Shown: piece after piece, positions 25,980-35,490 of the stretch
Numbering within the stretch: the first letter of the stretch is position 1
Layout of the letters: every line of letters starts with the position of its first letter
Assembly (NCBI RefSeq): GCF_002087335.1
Contig: NZ_MWVJ01000031.1
Location: 1-37,468, forward strand
Origin: Pseudophaeobacter leonis
GTDB lineage: Bacteria > Pseudomonadota > Alphaproteobacteria > Rhodobacterales > Rhodobacteraceae
Length of the DNA: 37,468 bases
Reading direction: 5' to 3'
The notes under the pieces: generated by a model
Seen by the model: only the letters and a program-made list of their open reading frames with translations
The model's database searches: none
What the model was told of the DNA's origin: nothing
Program-made: the position numbers and the translations under genes

Positions 25980-26211
25980 GATCTTGCCTCGTCAAAAGGA
26001 TCCATTGAAAGTAGTTCAGCATTAAACCACTTTATCAGTCACTGCAATCATCCAGATATGCCAGCGCCAGGTGATGCCAAATTGCCCCGTCAGCTATCCT
26101 GGGGAAGCCTCCGTGCGACTGGCATTTATAGCGCTTTTCTGAAAGCATAGGATGCAGTGCTCTGCCATGCCACCCCAGAAAACACTTAGATTTGCAAAGT
26201 GACCTGCTGCC

Positions 26212-26652
26212 ATGCCCCTTCTGTTTGATCTCCTCAAAGCCTTTCTCAATGCCAGCCTGTTGCTGTTGGCGCTCTGTCTCTTTTTGGGTTGGAAGATGGT
26301 CTCAGCCGCCAGCACAGTCTCCGCGCAGCTAGGCGAGGTCAGCGATAACTTCACGCCAGTCCACGTTGAAATCCAAGCCGTGACACAGGAGCTCACAGCC
26401 CTGACGAAAGCTCTGGAAGGTCACAAGAGCCCCGACAGCACAGAGCTCAGGTTTCGACTGGCAAGACTGGAACAGCAGGTTGGTGATCTACGGCAAGAGA
26501 CCCTGGCGCTGAAACAGCTGCCGGCTCAGATCATGACGACGGCCGCCGAGGCCGCCGCGACAAAACTGACCGACGGGTTTGCGCTCTGGGCACCGCGTCT
26601 GGGTAGCTGTGAGAGAGGCCGCTGGCAAGGTGAGGCGGCGCTCCGGGACTAG
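26212..26652 (+). CDS. Small hypothetical protein, membrane anchor plus coiled coil
   Basis: 146 residues, no recognised family. One membrane helix at about residues 8-30 (LLKAFLNASLLLLALCLFLG) is followed by a region likely to form a coiled coil (about 40-105; heptad-like Leu/Val in ELTALTKALEGH and LARLEQQVGDLRQETLALKQL). The tail is short and basic. The layout suggests an inner-membrane protein with a periplasmic or cytoplasmic helical stalk. No strong ribosome site is visible before ATG 26212, and the gene is isolated and opposite to both neighbours. The hydrophobic-then-coiled order and absence of stops support a real gene, but it may be specific to close relatives. Confidence 0.55.
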   Translation: MPLLFDLLKAFLNASLLLLALCLFLGWKMVSAASTVSAQLGEVSDNFTPVHVEIQAVTQELTALTKALEGHKSPDSTELRFRLARLEQQVGDLRQETLALKQLPAQIMTTAAEAAATKLTDGFALWAPRLGSCERGRWQGEAALRD

Positions 26653-26745
26653 ATACGCCACCTAACAGCTGGCATGCCCTTGCTGCGAGCATGCCTGTCT
26701 GCCTCAGGCTCCTTGGCCAAGCAGAGCGAAAGCACCAACTGGGGC

Positions 26746-27324
26746 TCAGCCCGCAGCCTGCAGGCTGCGCACCGTTTCTCCGTAACCGCCCGCCATGACA
26801 TACTCCCGTTCTGGCGTCGTGCTTTGGCGCAGCAGTGCCTCGTTGCGATAGGGAAAGCGGCCAAACAGGCGAATCACCTCACGGTGCGCCCGCGCATGCA
26901 ACATATTGGAGGCGCCATACTTGGGCATCCGCTCCAGCATCAGCCGCACACAGCGTTCCTGATCACACAGGTTCTCAGAATGCATCAAAGGTAGATAGAA
27001 GAACTGACGCGCAGGCTCGTCGATCTTCATGTCCCATTTTCGGTTGATCGCATTCTTTGCCGCACTCAGCGCCATACGATCCGAGCGGAAGGCGTCGCCT
27101 TTGCCGCGAAACATATTGCGCGGCAATTGATCCATCAAAATGATATAGGCCAGCGTGCCCGACGGGTAGGTCAGCCACAGAGAAAACTTGCCCTCGCAGG
27201 CCGCCTCCCAGGTCTCCAGAAAACGGTCTCTGATGGTCTCATCCAGAGTGTCATCCGCCAGATACCAGCCTTTTTCGCCAACCTCATCCAGCCAGAATTT
27301 CAGAATCTCTTCGGGGCCCTGCAT
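26746..27324 (-). CDS. DUF924 family protein
   Basis: 192 residues. It matches the DUF924 pattern throughout: ILKFWLDEVGEKGWYLADD, the IRDRF segment, LAYIILMDQLPRNMFRGKGD, AFRSDRMAL, FFYLPLMHSENLCDQERC and VIRLFGRFPYRNEALLRQST. The family is a helical, TPR-like fold of unknown biochemical role, widespread in proteobacteria. Start at 27324 behind GGAGAAG. It lies 139 bp downstream of the YcaD-like MFS gene in the same direction and may be co-transcribed. Function unknown. Confidence 0.9.
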   Translation of the reverse strand: MQGPEEILKFWLDEVGEKGWYLADDTLDETIRDRFLETWEAACEGKFSLWLTYPSGTLAYIILMDQLPRNMFRGKGDAFRSDRMALSAAKNAINRKWDMKIDEPARQFFYLPLMHSENLCDQERCVRLMLERMPKYGASNMLHARAHREVIRLFGRFPYRNEALLRQSTTPEREYVMAGGYGETVRSLQAAG

Positions 27325-27463
27325 TGTGCCTTCTCCACGTATTAATACTGAGTCCCAGTTCAGTCCATTTTTCGTGACTTTTACAAGTGAGCTGGGGTCA
27401 CTTTTTGCAACAACCCCGGCAATTTGCTGAAATACTCATCACAAGTTCAGACGGTTAGCGCAA

Positions 27464-28738
27464 TCACTCCGCGTCATGGGCGGCTTCTTGCTCTTCAATC
27501 TCTGTCTCAATGGCAAACTCCTGGGCAAACTCGACCAGAACCGGCGAGCCCGTCAGGCCCATGGGTGACATGATACCGGTCTCATCGGCCGGAATCGCGG
27601 CCCGCTGGGTCGTGCGGTAAAGCGCATAGAACGCCAAAGCAATGAGCAAAACCGCCATGAACAGGAAGTAGCCAGCCGGGCCAAAGACGGCATCACTCAT
27701 CAGCCAACCGGTGATCAGCGGTCCGGCAATCGCGCCCAGCCCGTTGATAAACACCAGCCCGCCCGAGGCCGCAGCCATATCGTCGTGCTCAAGATAGTCA
27801 TTGGTATGGGCGATCAGCAAGGAATACAGTGGGTTTGACATACCGCCGATCAGAAAGGCCGCCACCAGCAGGAAGGTATAGTCGCCCCCCATGATCATTC
27901 CCATGACAGCCGCTGCCCCGCCCAGTGCGGACGCCGCCAGCACGAGGATCCTGCGGTCCATCCAGTCAGACATCCAGCCCAGCGGAAATTGCAGGATGAT
28001 GGCACCGATATAGAAGGTGGCGATGAAGATCGAGATCTGCGACAGCGTCAGCCCCGCCTCGGCTGCGTAGACCGCGCTCATGCCAAACTGTGCCGAAAAC
28101 ACGCCGCCCAGCAAGAACATGCCAATGCAGCCCAGGGGCGACACATCCATCAGTTGCCGCAGGGACATTGGTTTTGTGGTGTCAAAGGCCGGTGTGGGCG
28201 AGATCGACAGCAAAATCGGCGCAAAGGACACCGAAATCACGATAGAGGCGATTACAAAGGTCTCATAGCCTGCCGGGTCTCCCACCAGCATCAGCGCCTG
28301 GGCCGTCACAATGCCAACCGTCTGCACGATCATATACAGCGACAGCGCCTTGCCCCGGTTGGCATTATCGGCAGCATTGTTGAGCCAGCTTTCGGCTGTC
28401 ACATACACGCCCGAAAAGCAAAACCCGATCACCACCCGCCCCAGCATCCAGGCAACGGGATTGGCCAGCGCAGGATAAAGGATCATGACAGCCGAGATCA
28501 GCGAGGCGAGTGCAGCAAAGACCCGCACATGGCCAACCCGGCGGATCATCTCGGGAGCGAGGCGTGAGCCGCCAAGAAAGCCAACAAAATAGGCCGACAT
28601 CACAAAGGACATCTGCAGGGTGGAAAACCCCTCCATAGCACCGCGCACACCCAGAATGGTGCCCTGCATGCCGTTGCCGATCATCAATAGTCCCATGCCC
28701 AAAAGCAGCGCCCAAGCGCTCGACAAGACCTGCAGCAT
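27464..28738 (-). CDS. MFS transporter, YcaD-like
   Basis: 424 residues with 12 predicted membrane helices. Start at 28738 (MLQVLSSAWALLLGMGLLMI) is preferred over the outer frame start at 28774 because of AAGGAG just upstream. The stretch FCFSGVYVTAESWLNNAADN is typical of the YcaD subfamily, as is GLVFINGLGAIAGPLITGWL in the second half. The C-terminal cytoplasmic tail (about 45 residues) is acidic. Family members are uncharacterised inner-membrane permeases. Intact. The substrate cannot be inferred from context. Confidence 0.88.
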   Translation of the reverse strand: MLQVLSSAWALLLGMGLLMIGNGMQGTILGVRGAMEGFSTLQMSFVMSAYFVGFLGGSRLAPEMIRRVGHVRVFAALASLISAVMILYPALANPVAWMLGRVVIGFCFSGVYVTAESWLNNAADNANRGKALSLYMIVQTVGIVTAQALMLVGDPAGYETFVIASIVISVSFAPILLSISPTPAFDTTKPMSLRQLMDVSPLGCIGMFLLGGVFSAQFGMSAVYAAEAGLTLSQISIFIATFYIGAIILQFPLGWMSDWMDRRILVLAASALGGAAAVMGMIMGGDYTFLLVAAFLIGGMSNPLYSLLIAHTNDYLEHDDMAAASGGLVFINGLGAIAGPLITGWLMSDAVFGPAGYFLFMAVLLIALAFYALYRTTQRAAIPADETGIMSPMGLTGSPVLVEFAQEFAIETEIEEQEAAHDAE

Positions 28739-28928
28739 CGTGGTGGCTCCTTTGCCGGCAGGCACAGACCACAAGGAGAGACCCCCAAGCAGCGCATGCC
28801 CACGTGTTTTTCAGACCGGGGCCTCCCCGGTGGTCCAGGGCGGGTATCGGTGTTTAAGATAAAGGTTTAGTGACGTGCTCCGACTCTGATCAGAGCGGAA
28901 CCTGCGTGCTTTATCCCGCTTATGCGCG

Positions 28929-29999
28929 TCACTTCTGCGGCGTATTCGCCCCTTGTGGCAACAAAAGCGACGCATCGCCATAAGAAAAGAAGCGATAGCG
29001 GTGCTCTATGGCATGATCATAGATCGCGCGCACCCGGTCCTGTCCCATCAGCGCCGAAATCAGCATCAACAGAGTTGATTTGGGCAGGTGAAAATTGGTC
29101 ATCAGCGCATCCGCCGCATGAAAGGTAAATCCCGGATAAATAAAGATATCCGTCTCGCCTTCCCAGGGCTCAATCTGCCCCTTGCGCGCCGCACTCTCGA
29201 TCAGGCGCAGCGCCGTGGTGCCAACAGGCATCACCCGCCCGCCTGCGGCCTTGGTGGCGGCGATCTCGACGGCAGCCTCAGGGCTGGCACGGCCCCACTC
29301 TGCGTGCATCTTGTGGCTGGTGACATCTTCGACCTTGACTGGCAAAAAGGTGCCCGCGCCCACATGCAGGGTCACATGGGTGAACTGCACGCCCTTATCT
29401 GCCAGCGCCGCCAGCAGTGCCTGGTCAAAATGCAACGAGGCCGTGGGGGCCGCCACCGCGCCGGAATGGCGCGCCCAGACGGTCTGGTAGTCTTCCATGC
29501 CATGCGCGTCAGCCGCGCGTTTGGCTGCAATATAGGGCGGCAGCGGCATGGCACCCGCGGCATTCAGAGCCTTGTCAAAATCGTCGCCTTTCAGGTTGAA
29601 CCGCAACAGGCCCTGGCCGTCCTCGACCGCTTCCAGTTCAGCAGACAGCGCATCAGAGAACACAACGGTCTCGCCTGTCTTGACCTTTTTCAGCGGCTTG
29701 AGCAGTGCGGACCAGCAGCCATCGGCCTTTGGATCCAACAGGGTGACTTCGATCTTGGCAGCCATCTTGCCCTGCGCCGTGTCACGATGGCGCAGACCAG
29801 ACAGGCGGGCGGGGATGACTTTGGTATCATTCAGCACCAACCGGTCGCCCGGCTGCAGCCAGTCCACAAGGTCTGTGACCTTGCCATCGCTCAACAGCTC
29901 TGGGGTGGCCACCAGCAGGCGCGCCGCACTGCGGGGGCTGGCCGGACGGGTGGCAATCAGATCTTCAGGCAGATCAAAGTCAAAATCACTTAGTTTCAT
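28929..29999 (-). CDS. queA: S-adenosylmethionine:tRNA ribosyltransferase-isomerase
   Basis: 356 residues, full length. It transfers and isomerises the ribosyl part of SAM onto preQ1 at the wobble base of Asp, Asn, His and Tyr tRNAs, giving epoxyqueuosine. The N-terminus [80 protein letters not shown] and [24 protein letters not shown] (read in parts) are all family hallmarks. ATG 29999 follows AAGGGGG. It lies ~105 bp after the AsmA-like gene in the same direction. No preQ1 riboswitch was noticed. Intact. Confidence 0.95.
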   Translation of the reverse strand: MKLSDFDFDLPEDLIATRPASPRSAARLLVATPELLSDGKVTDLVDWLQPGDRLVLNDTKVIPARLSGLRHRDTAQGKMAAKIEVTLLDPKADGCWSALLKPLKKVKTGETVVFSDALSAELEAVEDGQGLLRFNLKGDDFDKALNAAGAMPLPPYIAAKRAADAHGMEDYQTVWARHSGAVAAPTASLHFDQALLAALADKGVQFTHVTLHVGAGTFLPVKVEDVTSHKMHAEWGRASPEAAVEIAATKAAGGRVMPVGTTALRLIESAARKGQIEPWEGETDIFIYPGFTFHAADALMTNFHLPKSTLLMLISALMGQDRVRAIYDHAIEHRYRFFSYGDASLLLPQGANTPQK

Positions 30000-30066
30000 G
30001 CCGCCCCCTTACGGGTTTTAGCTGGCAATGGCCATGCCAGACTGCGCTGCAACAGGGACAAAATCA

Positions 30067-30108
30067 CCTCAGTCCCAACCTCAGTCCCAGCCTCTGCCCC
30101 AGCCTCAG
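30067..30108. repeat. 12-bp tandem repeat, 3.5 units
   Basis: CCTCAGTCCCAA, CCTCAGTCCCAG, CCTCTGCCCCAG, CCTCAG lie head to tail, starting at the stop codon of the AsmA-like gene (minus strand) and running into the queA leader. Confidence 0.75.
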
Positions 30109-33100
30109 CGATCGCCGCCATCATTGCGCGGCCGGTGGGCTGGGTTGGGGATTTTCTCCTCCTCCGGGGCGCCGGGAACCGTTGGTGCCTTGCCACGAAA
30201 GATCTCGCGGAACATCCCCGGAGCCAGGGCTGACAGCGGATTTACACTCACCTGTGGGTCATCAGCGGTGCCGCGCAGCCGGAACGCAAAGCCAAACAGC
30301 CCCTCGCCCTTGCGCGCAACAACCCGCCCAATCGCATTGATCAGATAGATTGGCGAGATGACGCCGCGCATATCCAGCACCCCCGAGCCCAGATCATAAA
30401 CCCCGTCCATCGATATCCCCATCGAGGGACCAACTGCGCTGCTTTCATGCACCACCAGATGGGTGGAGCCGAGACGAAACTTGGCCTCGACGCCCGTAAA
30501 GAGAATGCCGCCGCCGGAGAGTTCGTCCAGCAGACCAATCACGCTGATCGCATTCAGAAGCGCTGCCATCGAGGGGGCATTCTTGATCCGGGTGTTCTTG
30601 ATATCAATCTTGCCATCGTACTCTCCGGCCACATCCGCAGGCACCAGTGTCATCTCAAAGCTGCCGCCGCGCCCGTGGCGCAAAATGCCAGCAGCCCTAA
30701 AGACCCCGCCTGCGTCCTCTGACCGGATCCGTGTCGCAATACCTCCCTCTTGTGGCACCACGACTCCAGTGACAGCCGTCGCCCCGTTGAGAGCGCCTGA
30801 AAACTGACCGTTGAGGCCGCCCCGGGTGGAGAACTTTCCCTGAAATCCGGTCAGAGCAATACTTTCTGTCACCCGCAAGCGGTCCAGCCGCATGGTGATC
30901 GGGCCTGTGTCCTCGCTGCCTCCTGAGGCACCACCGCTCTCACTGGAAAACGGAGCCTTTTGCAAATCAATCGTGCCGCTAGTCACCTGCACTTCTGCCA
31001 GCCCACTGTTGAGGCCGGCAAAATTGACCGCACCCCGCATCCAGCCGCCAACAGTGACCGAGGTAAAACTGGCCTGTTTCAGGCCGCCGTCGTCCTTGAG
31101 CGTCACCGATCCCTGCGCGTCCAGCCCCGGCGCGCTCAGCGCAAGGCTGTCCACCGTAAGGGGCGTGGACAGGGTAGCTGCCATATCCAGCCGGCCGGTG
31201 GTGTCTGGCGGTTTGCGCCAACTGATTGGCGCAATGCGCAACTCAAGCCCGGCCAAATCTGAACTCAGCTGCAAAACGGGCGCGGTATCAGGCACAAGAT
31301 CAAGGACATAGCTCCCCCGCCCCAGCCCCGCGACAGTGCCCTCTGGCAGGCCGATATTTAGCGTATCCAGCGCCATAGGGCTGATCTCGACCTCGCCGGT
31401 CACCTGGCTTGCCTGACTGGCAGTGGCGCCAACCGCCTGACGCCAGGTGGCTGTTACAGGGATGCCGGACAGGGTTCCTGCGCCAGACAGCTCTACCCTC
31501 CCCTGGTCACCACGCAGGGCCAGCGACTGCGCTGCGACATCCTGGTCCGGCACCAGAACCGTGCTGCGCACATCCCTTACAACGCCCTGATAGTGATACA
31601 AGATTTCGTCAGGTGTCACTTTCTCTTTCAGCGGCAGGGCCAGCGTGCCAACCACTCTGACCTGCCCCGAGGCCAGATCCACAGGTAAATGCGCCTTGTC
31701 CATGATCGCAAGCGGCGGGCGGTTCAGAAGCGACAATCCAGCGGTAACAGGTCCCTGTGCCACCACCCGGGCGATCCCGGGCGTGCCATCGCGCACAGAG
31801 GTGTCGGGAATAATAAAGGAGGTTCCAGCCACCGAGACAGAGCCCCCCTGATCAGCCGTGACACTGCCATCCGTGGCCACAATCACCATGCGGGTGTTGT
31901 AGAGGCTGAAGTGACCCGCCCCATCGCGCACCGGGGGCAGGTGTTTTTGGAATTTGACCTCGGCGCCGGAAAAATTTGCGTCCAGCGCAATGAAAGGCCG
32001 ACCACGTCCCTTGCCGCGCAGCGCGAAATTGACCTCATAGGCCTCGGCCTGCAGAACATTGTCGCGCACCCAGCGGCGCGGCTTTTCCGCAGCGCCCGCA
32101 GGCCACAGCGATTTTCACCTGATCCAGATCCAATCGGTCCGACTGCGCATTCAGGGCATATTCCCAGCCCTGCGTGCCTGCCTCAATCTGGCCATCCAGA
32201 TGGATCTGGCGCCCCTCATGTTCAACCAGCATCTCGCCAAGCTGAAAGCGGAACGGCTGCGGCTGCAATCGGAAGTCAGTGGTGATGCCGCTAAACACCT
32301 GCGGCGCCTCATACAGGTCACGCGGGTTGAGCGTGAGATCGGTGAACCGAAGCTGCCCCACCAGGTCGGTCAGGCGGCCATCGGTAATTCCGGCAAGCTC
32401 TGCCTGCCCTTCAATGGTGCCCGACCCCCAGCCGCTGTTGATCTTCAGCTCGTCAAACCGCAGCCGCTGTCCAAGGGGATAATAGGTGAAATAACTATGG
32501 GCGCTGTGGATGGGGATCGGCAGCGCCTCGTCAGAGGGCTGGATCACGCCCTCACCGATTTGCAGGCTGGCCGAGAGCGGCAACAGGCTGCCATCACTGG
32601 CAATGGCCCCGCGCATTGAGCCCGAAATCGAGGCCCGCAGCACCTGCAGCCAGCCCAGAGCCGGGGCCTGCAGCGAAATGTCCTCGCTGGCGATATCGCT
32701 GACAAGAATGCCAAATTCCGCGGCGGCATCGCCAATGTCGGATTTGTAGTTTGCCTCAACAGAGCCGACATCCTGGCGGCCGCTCAAGACCGAGAACCCT
32801 GCCGCAATGGTCAGAGCCTGCCCCTGTCGGGCAAATTTCACATGCCCCCCATCCATGATCCAGACCCGCCCAAGCCGCGCATCCTCGTAGCGCAGGGTCA
32901 CCCCATCGGTCGACACCTCTGTCAGAGCCGAGAGCACCGGCAGCTCTAGCTGGCTGTCCCATTGTTCGATCAGTTGCGGTAAGTTTGCGGCCTGGCGCAA
33001 CGGCGATCCGCCTTCAGAAAAACTGAGGGCGATACCACCGCTTTCACGGCGCATATTGGCATAGAGCCCACTGAGATAAATACTTTTAGGCTGGATCTTC

Positions 33101-33432
33101 CCCCGCAAAAGAGGCCGCATCGCCATCGACACTTCGGCATCTGCCAGCTGAACGATTGCGATGCCGTCGGCCTGCCGCAGCGTGACATCCCGCATGCCGA
33201 TCCGCGGCCGCCAGCCGCGATTGACCACAAAATGCAGGTCACCGAACTCCAGCTGCAGCCCATTCAGATCCTGCTCGATCCGGGCCTCGAGCCGTTGGCG
33301 CAGCCAAGGGGGCGCCTCCATTCGGGTGCCAATCCCAAAATAGATCGCACCTGTAGCCAGAAAACTCAGGCTCAGCAAAAGCCAGATCGATCCCCGCAGG
33401 ACACGCCAAGGCCGCGCCCGGCGTTGCTGCAC
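30105..33432 (-). CDS. AsmA-like / DUF3971 (YhdP-type) protein, with one single-base insertion
   Basis: About 1108 residues after removing one T from TTTT at 32112-32115, where VKSLWPAGAAEKPRRWVRDN then reads through. GTG start at 33432 after AGAGGG; the first ATG alternatives are far inside. A single N-terminal membrane helix (RGSIWLLLSLSFLATGAIYF) is followed by a long repetitive beta-rich region and an AsmA-like C-terminal domain with LDLDQVK-type repeats and VIGLLDELSGGGILFTGVEA, SAVGPSMGISMDGVYDLGSG and INAIGRVVARKGEGLFGFAF. Family members are inner-membrane-anchored periplasmic bridges implicated in phospholipid transport to the outer membrane. It is divergent from bcp. One homopolymer insertion is the only lesion. 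Confidence 0.87.
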
Positions 33433-33582
33433 ACCGTCGCTCAGACCCTCTGCGACCTTTTGGTCGAAAGGTTTGCCGTGATCAGCAGTATCCCCATCCG
33501 GTTCGATCAGTATTTATCCTTTGCCCGTGATGGCCTATCTATGGCAGGCAGCCCTTGCCAAACCGTTTTGGAGACCCATAAA

Positions 33583-34044
33583 ATGCTCGATACCAGCGAC
33601 CAAGCCCCTCTTTTCACTCTGCCGCGCGATGGCGACACAGAGATCTCTCTTGCGGAGTTGAAAGGCAAAGCCGTTGTGCTGTTTTTCTATCCCCGCGATG
33701 ATACTCCGGGCTGCACCAAAGAATCCATCGGGTTTTCCGCCCATCTGCAAGCCTTTGCCGATGCCGAGGCCGAGGTCTTTGGCATCTCGAAGGATCCCGT
33801 TGCCAAGCACGAGAAGTTTATCGCCAAACATAGCCTGACCACGCCGCTGTTGTCTGATGCTGACGGCTCCACCTGCGAGGACTATGGCGTGTGGAAGGAG
33901 AAGAACATGTATGGCAAGAAACACTGGGGGATTGAGCGCTCTACTTTCCTGATTGATGCCACCGGCAAGGTTGCCCGGATCTGGCGCAAGGTAAAGGTCG
34001 AGGGTCACGTTGAAGAGGTGCTTGCGGCGGCTCAGGCGCTCTAG
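33583..34044 (+). CDS. bcp: Thioredoxin-dependent thiol peroxidase (Bcp/PrxQ)
   Basis: 153 residues. Start at 33583 (MLDTSDQAPLFTLPRDGD) after GGAGA; the open frame extends far upstream only as antisense of the AsmA-like gene. The peroxidatic Cys is in FFYPRDDTPGCTKESIGFS. The alpha-2 resolving Cys found five residues later in E. coli-type PrxQ is an Ile here, so the enzyme must be 1-Cys type or use another cysteine (one is at STCEDYGVW). YGKKHWGIERSTFLID and the C-terminal GHVEEVL complete the family pattern. It reduces hydrogen and organic peroxides with thioredoxin. Cytoplasmic. Intact. Confidence 0.93.
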   Translation: MLDTSDQAPLFTLPRDGDTEISLAELKGKAVVLFFYPRDDTPGCTKESIGFSAHLQAFADAEAEVFGISKDPVAKHEKFIAKHSLTTPLLSDADGSTCEDYGVWKEKNMYGKKHWGIERSTFLIDATGKVARIWRKVKVEGHVEEVLAAAQAL

Positions 34045-34373
34045 GCGACGCTGAGGCACCTTGCCATTCCACCTGGCCATTCCAACTAGCCACCAATCCT
34101 GGCCATTACCTGTCACGAGCGACGCGCCCAAATTGCTCCCGCCCCTCTGACATGCCATCCAGAATCTGGATGCATTCAGAGCGTTGGGCCAAGCGCCGCG
34201 CCAAGAGCGCGGCGCGCGCCCGCGTCATTGCAAACCGCGCGCGCCATGCAGGGCTTTGCAATCAGAAATACAGTCCAGTGACCGCTCATTGGCCAGTATG
34301 CTCTCTGGACATTTTTGCCAAAACCACCGAAGCAAAGGCCACAAATGAGAACGGTAAAACGGGAGCCCCCCCT
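34045..34373. other. Intergenic with short CCATTCCA repeats
   Basis: About 330 bases between bcp and the DUF455 gene. GGCCATTCCA-like units recur at 34070-34110. The frame of the next gene is open back to 34152, but that part is Arg/Ala-rich without family likeness. No terminator hairpin was recognised after bcp. Confidence 0.4.
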
Positions 34374-35216
34374 GTGAGCAACAGCACTCTGACATTGGCC
34401 GAGATGGCCACCGAGGTTTTGACCACCGCAGATGGCACGGCCAAGGCGGCACTGTCGCGCCGTCATGCCGCCGCATGGTTCAAAGCCCGTAGCGAGACTC
34501 CCTGCTCGATCAAGATTGGCACAGCGCAGCCCCCCTTGCACCCTGCCCGCCCGGCGCAGCCCGAACTGCTGAACCCACGCGATGTCCCCAAGCGCAAGCC
34601 CGGAACAGAAGCCGGGCGCATTGCGCTGTTGCATGCGGTGGCGCATATCGAGCTGAATGCGGTTGATCTGCACTGGGACATTATTGCCCGCTTCTCTCAT
34701 GTGCCTTTGCCGATTGGTTTTTTTGATGACTGGGTCAAGGCTGCCGACGAAGAATCAAAACACTTTGGATTGATGTGTGATTGCCTCGCCAGCCTTGGCA
34801 GCCACTACGGCGCCCTGCCGGCCCATAGTGGGAGGTGGCGCGCGGCAGAAGACACCGCCGATGACCTGATGGGACGACTGGCTGTTGTGCCGATGGTCCT
34901 GGAGGCGCGCGGCCTGGATGTGACCCCCGGCATGATCAAGATCTTCCGTCAGGCGAAACTGACCCAGGCGGTCGAGGCGCTGGAAGTGATCTATTCCGAG
35001 GAGGTCAGCCATGTGGCCTATGGCTCCAAGTGGTTCTATTTCATGTGTGGGCGCGATAATCTGGACCCAAAGGGCGTGTTCCATCAGCTGGTGAAGAAAT
35101 ATTTCCACAGCTCGCTCAAGCCGCCTTTCAACGAAGAAAAGCGTGCAGATGCCGGTATTCCGCCGGATTTCTACTGGCCCCTGGCCGACACGGTCAAACC
35201 AATGGCCGGCATCTGA
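34374..35216 (+). CDS. DUF455 family ferritin-like protein
   Basis: 280 residues from a GTG start at 34374 (VSNSTLTLAEMATEVLTTAD) with GGGAG upstream; the ATG at 34152 gives an unlikely Arg-rich leader. The pattern matches a ferritin-like di-metal helical bundle: HAVAHIELNAVDLHWD, AADEESKHFGLMCDCL (ExxH), VPMVLEARGLDVTPGM and IYSEEVSHVAYGSKWF (second ExxH). These Glu/His positions are the expected ligands of a di-iron (or Mn) centre. NPRDVPKRKPGT before the bundle is also typical. The activity of DUF455 proteins is not established; they are distantly related to the tRNA hydroxylase MiaE type. Intact. Confidence 0.9.
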   Translation: MSNSTLTLAEMATEVLTTADGTAKAALSRRHAAAWFKARSETPCSIKIGTAQPPLHPARPAQPELLNPRDVPKRKPGTEAGRIALLHAVAHIELNAVDLHWDIIARFSHVPLPIGFFDDWVKAADEESKHFGLMCDCLASLGSHYGALPAHSGRWRAAEDTADDLMGRLAVVPMVLEARGLDVTPGMIKIFRQAKLTQAVEALEVIYSEEVSHVAYGSKWFYFMCGRDNLDPKGVFHQLVKKYFHSSLKPPFNEEKRADAGIPPDFYWPLADTVKPMAGI

Positions 35217-35490
35217 ACACAGCCCGTGACCCCGCGACGCACAGGCGACCCTTCGGCAAACCTGCGCATATGCATCGATTGGGCCGGTCTCTGGGACTCT
35301 GGCAATGGCCCAGCGGCAATGGCGACAATCCGCCCAAACCGAGGCCTCCCTGTGCCAAACAGATGGAAAGGCTTTGAAAAAGCCCCACCACACTTGCCCA
35401 ATGGCTTTCTGATGTCTAAAGATTTTGTTCAGAGAAATGGCAGGGGATGGCTGTAACTCTAAGCAATTGGGATGGAACAAGGATCAGAGC

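Noticed and set aside
24591..26150. 519-codon open frame antisense to lpdA
   Set aside because: It mirrors the codons of an intact, unmistakable dihydrolipoyl dehydrogenase; long antisense frames are common in GC-rich genes.
29088..29993. 301-codon open frame antisense to queA
   Set aside because: queA is complete on the other strand; the antisense product is low-complexity and Arg/Gln-rich.
34152..34373. Upstream ATG start for the DUF455 protein
   Set aside because: The 74 extra residues are Arg/Ala-rich and unlike the family; the GTG at 34374 has a ribosome site and gives the normal N-terminus.
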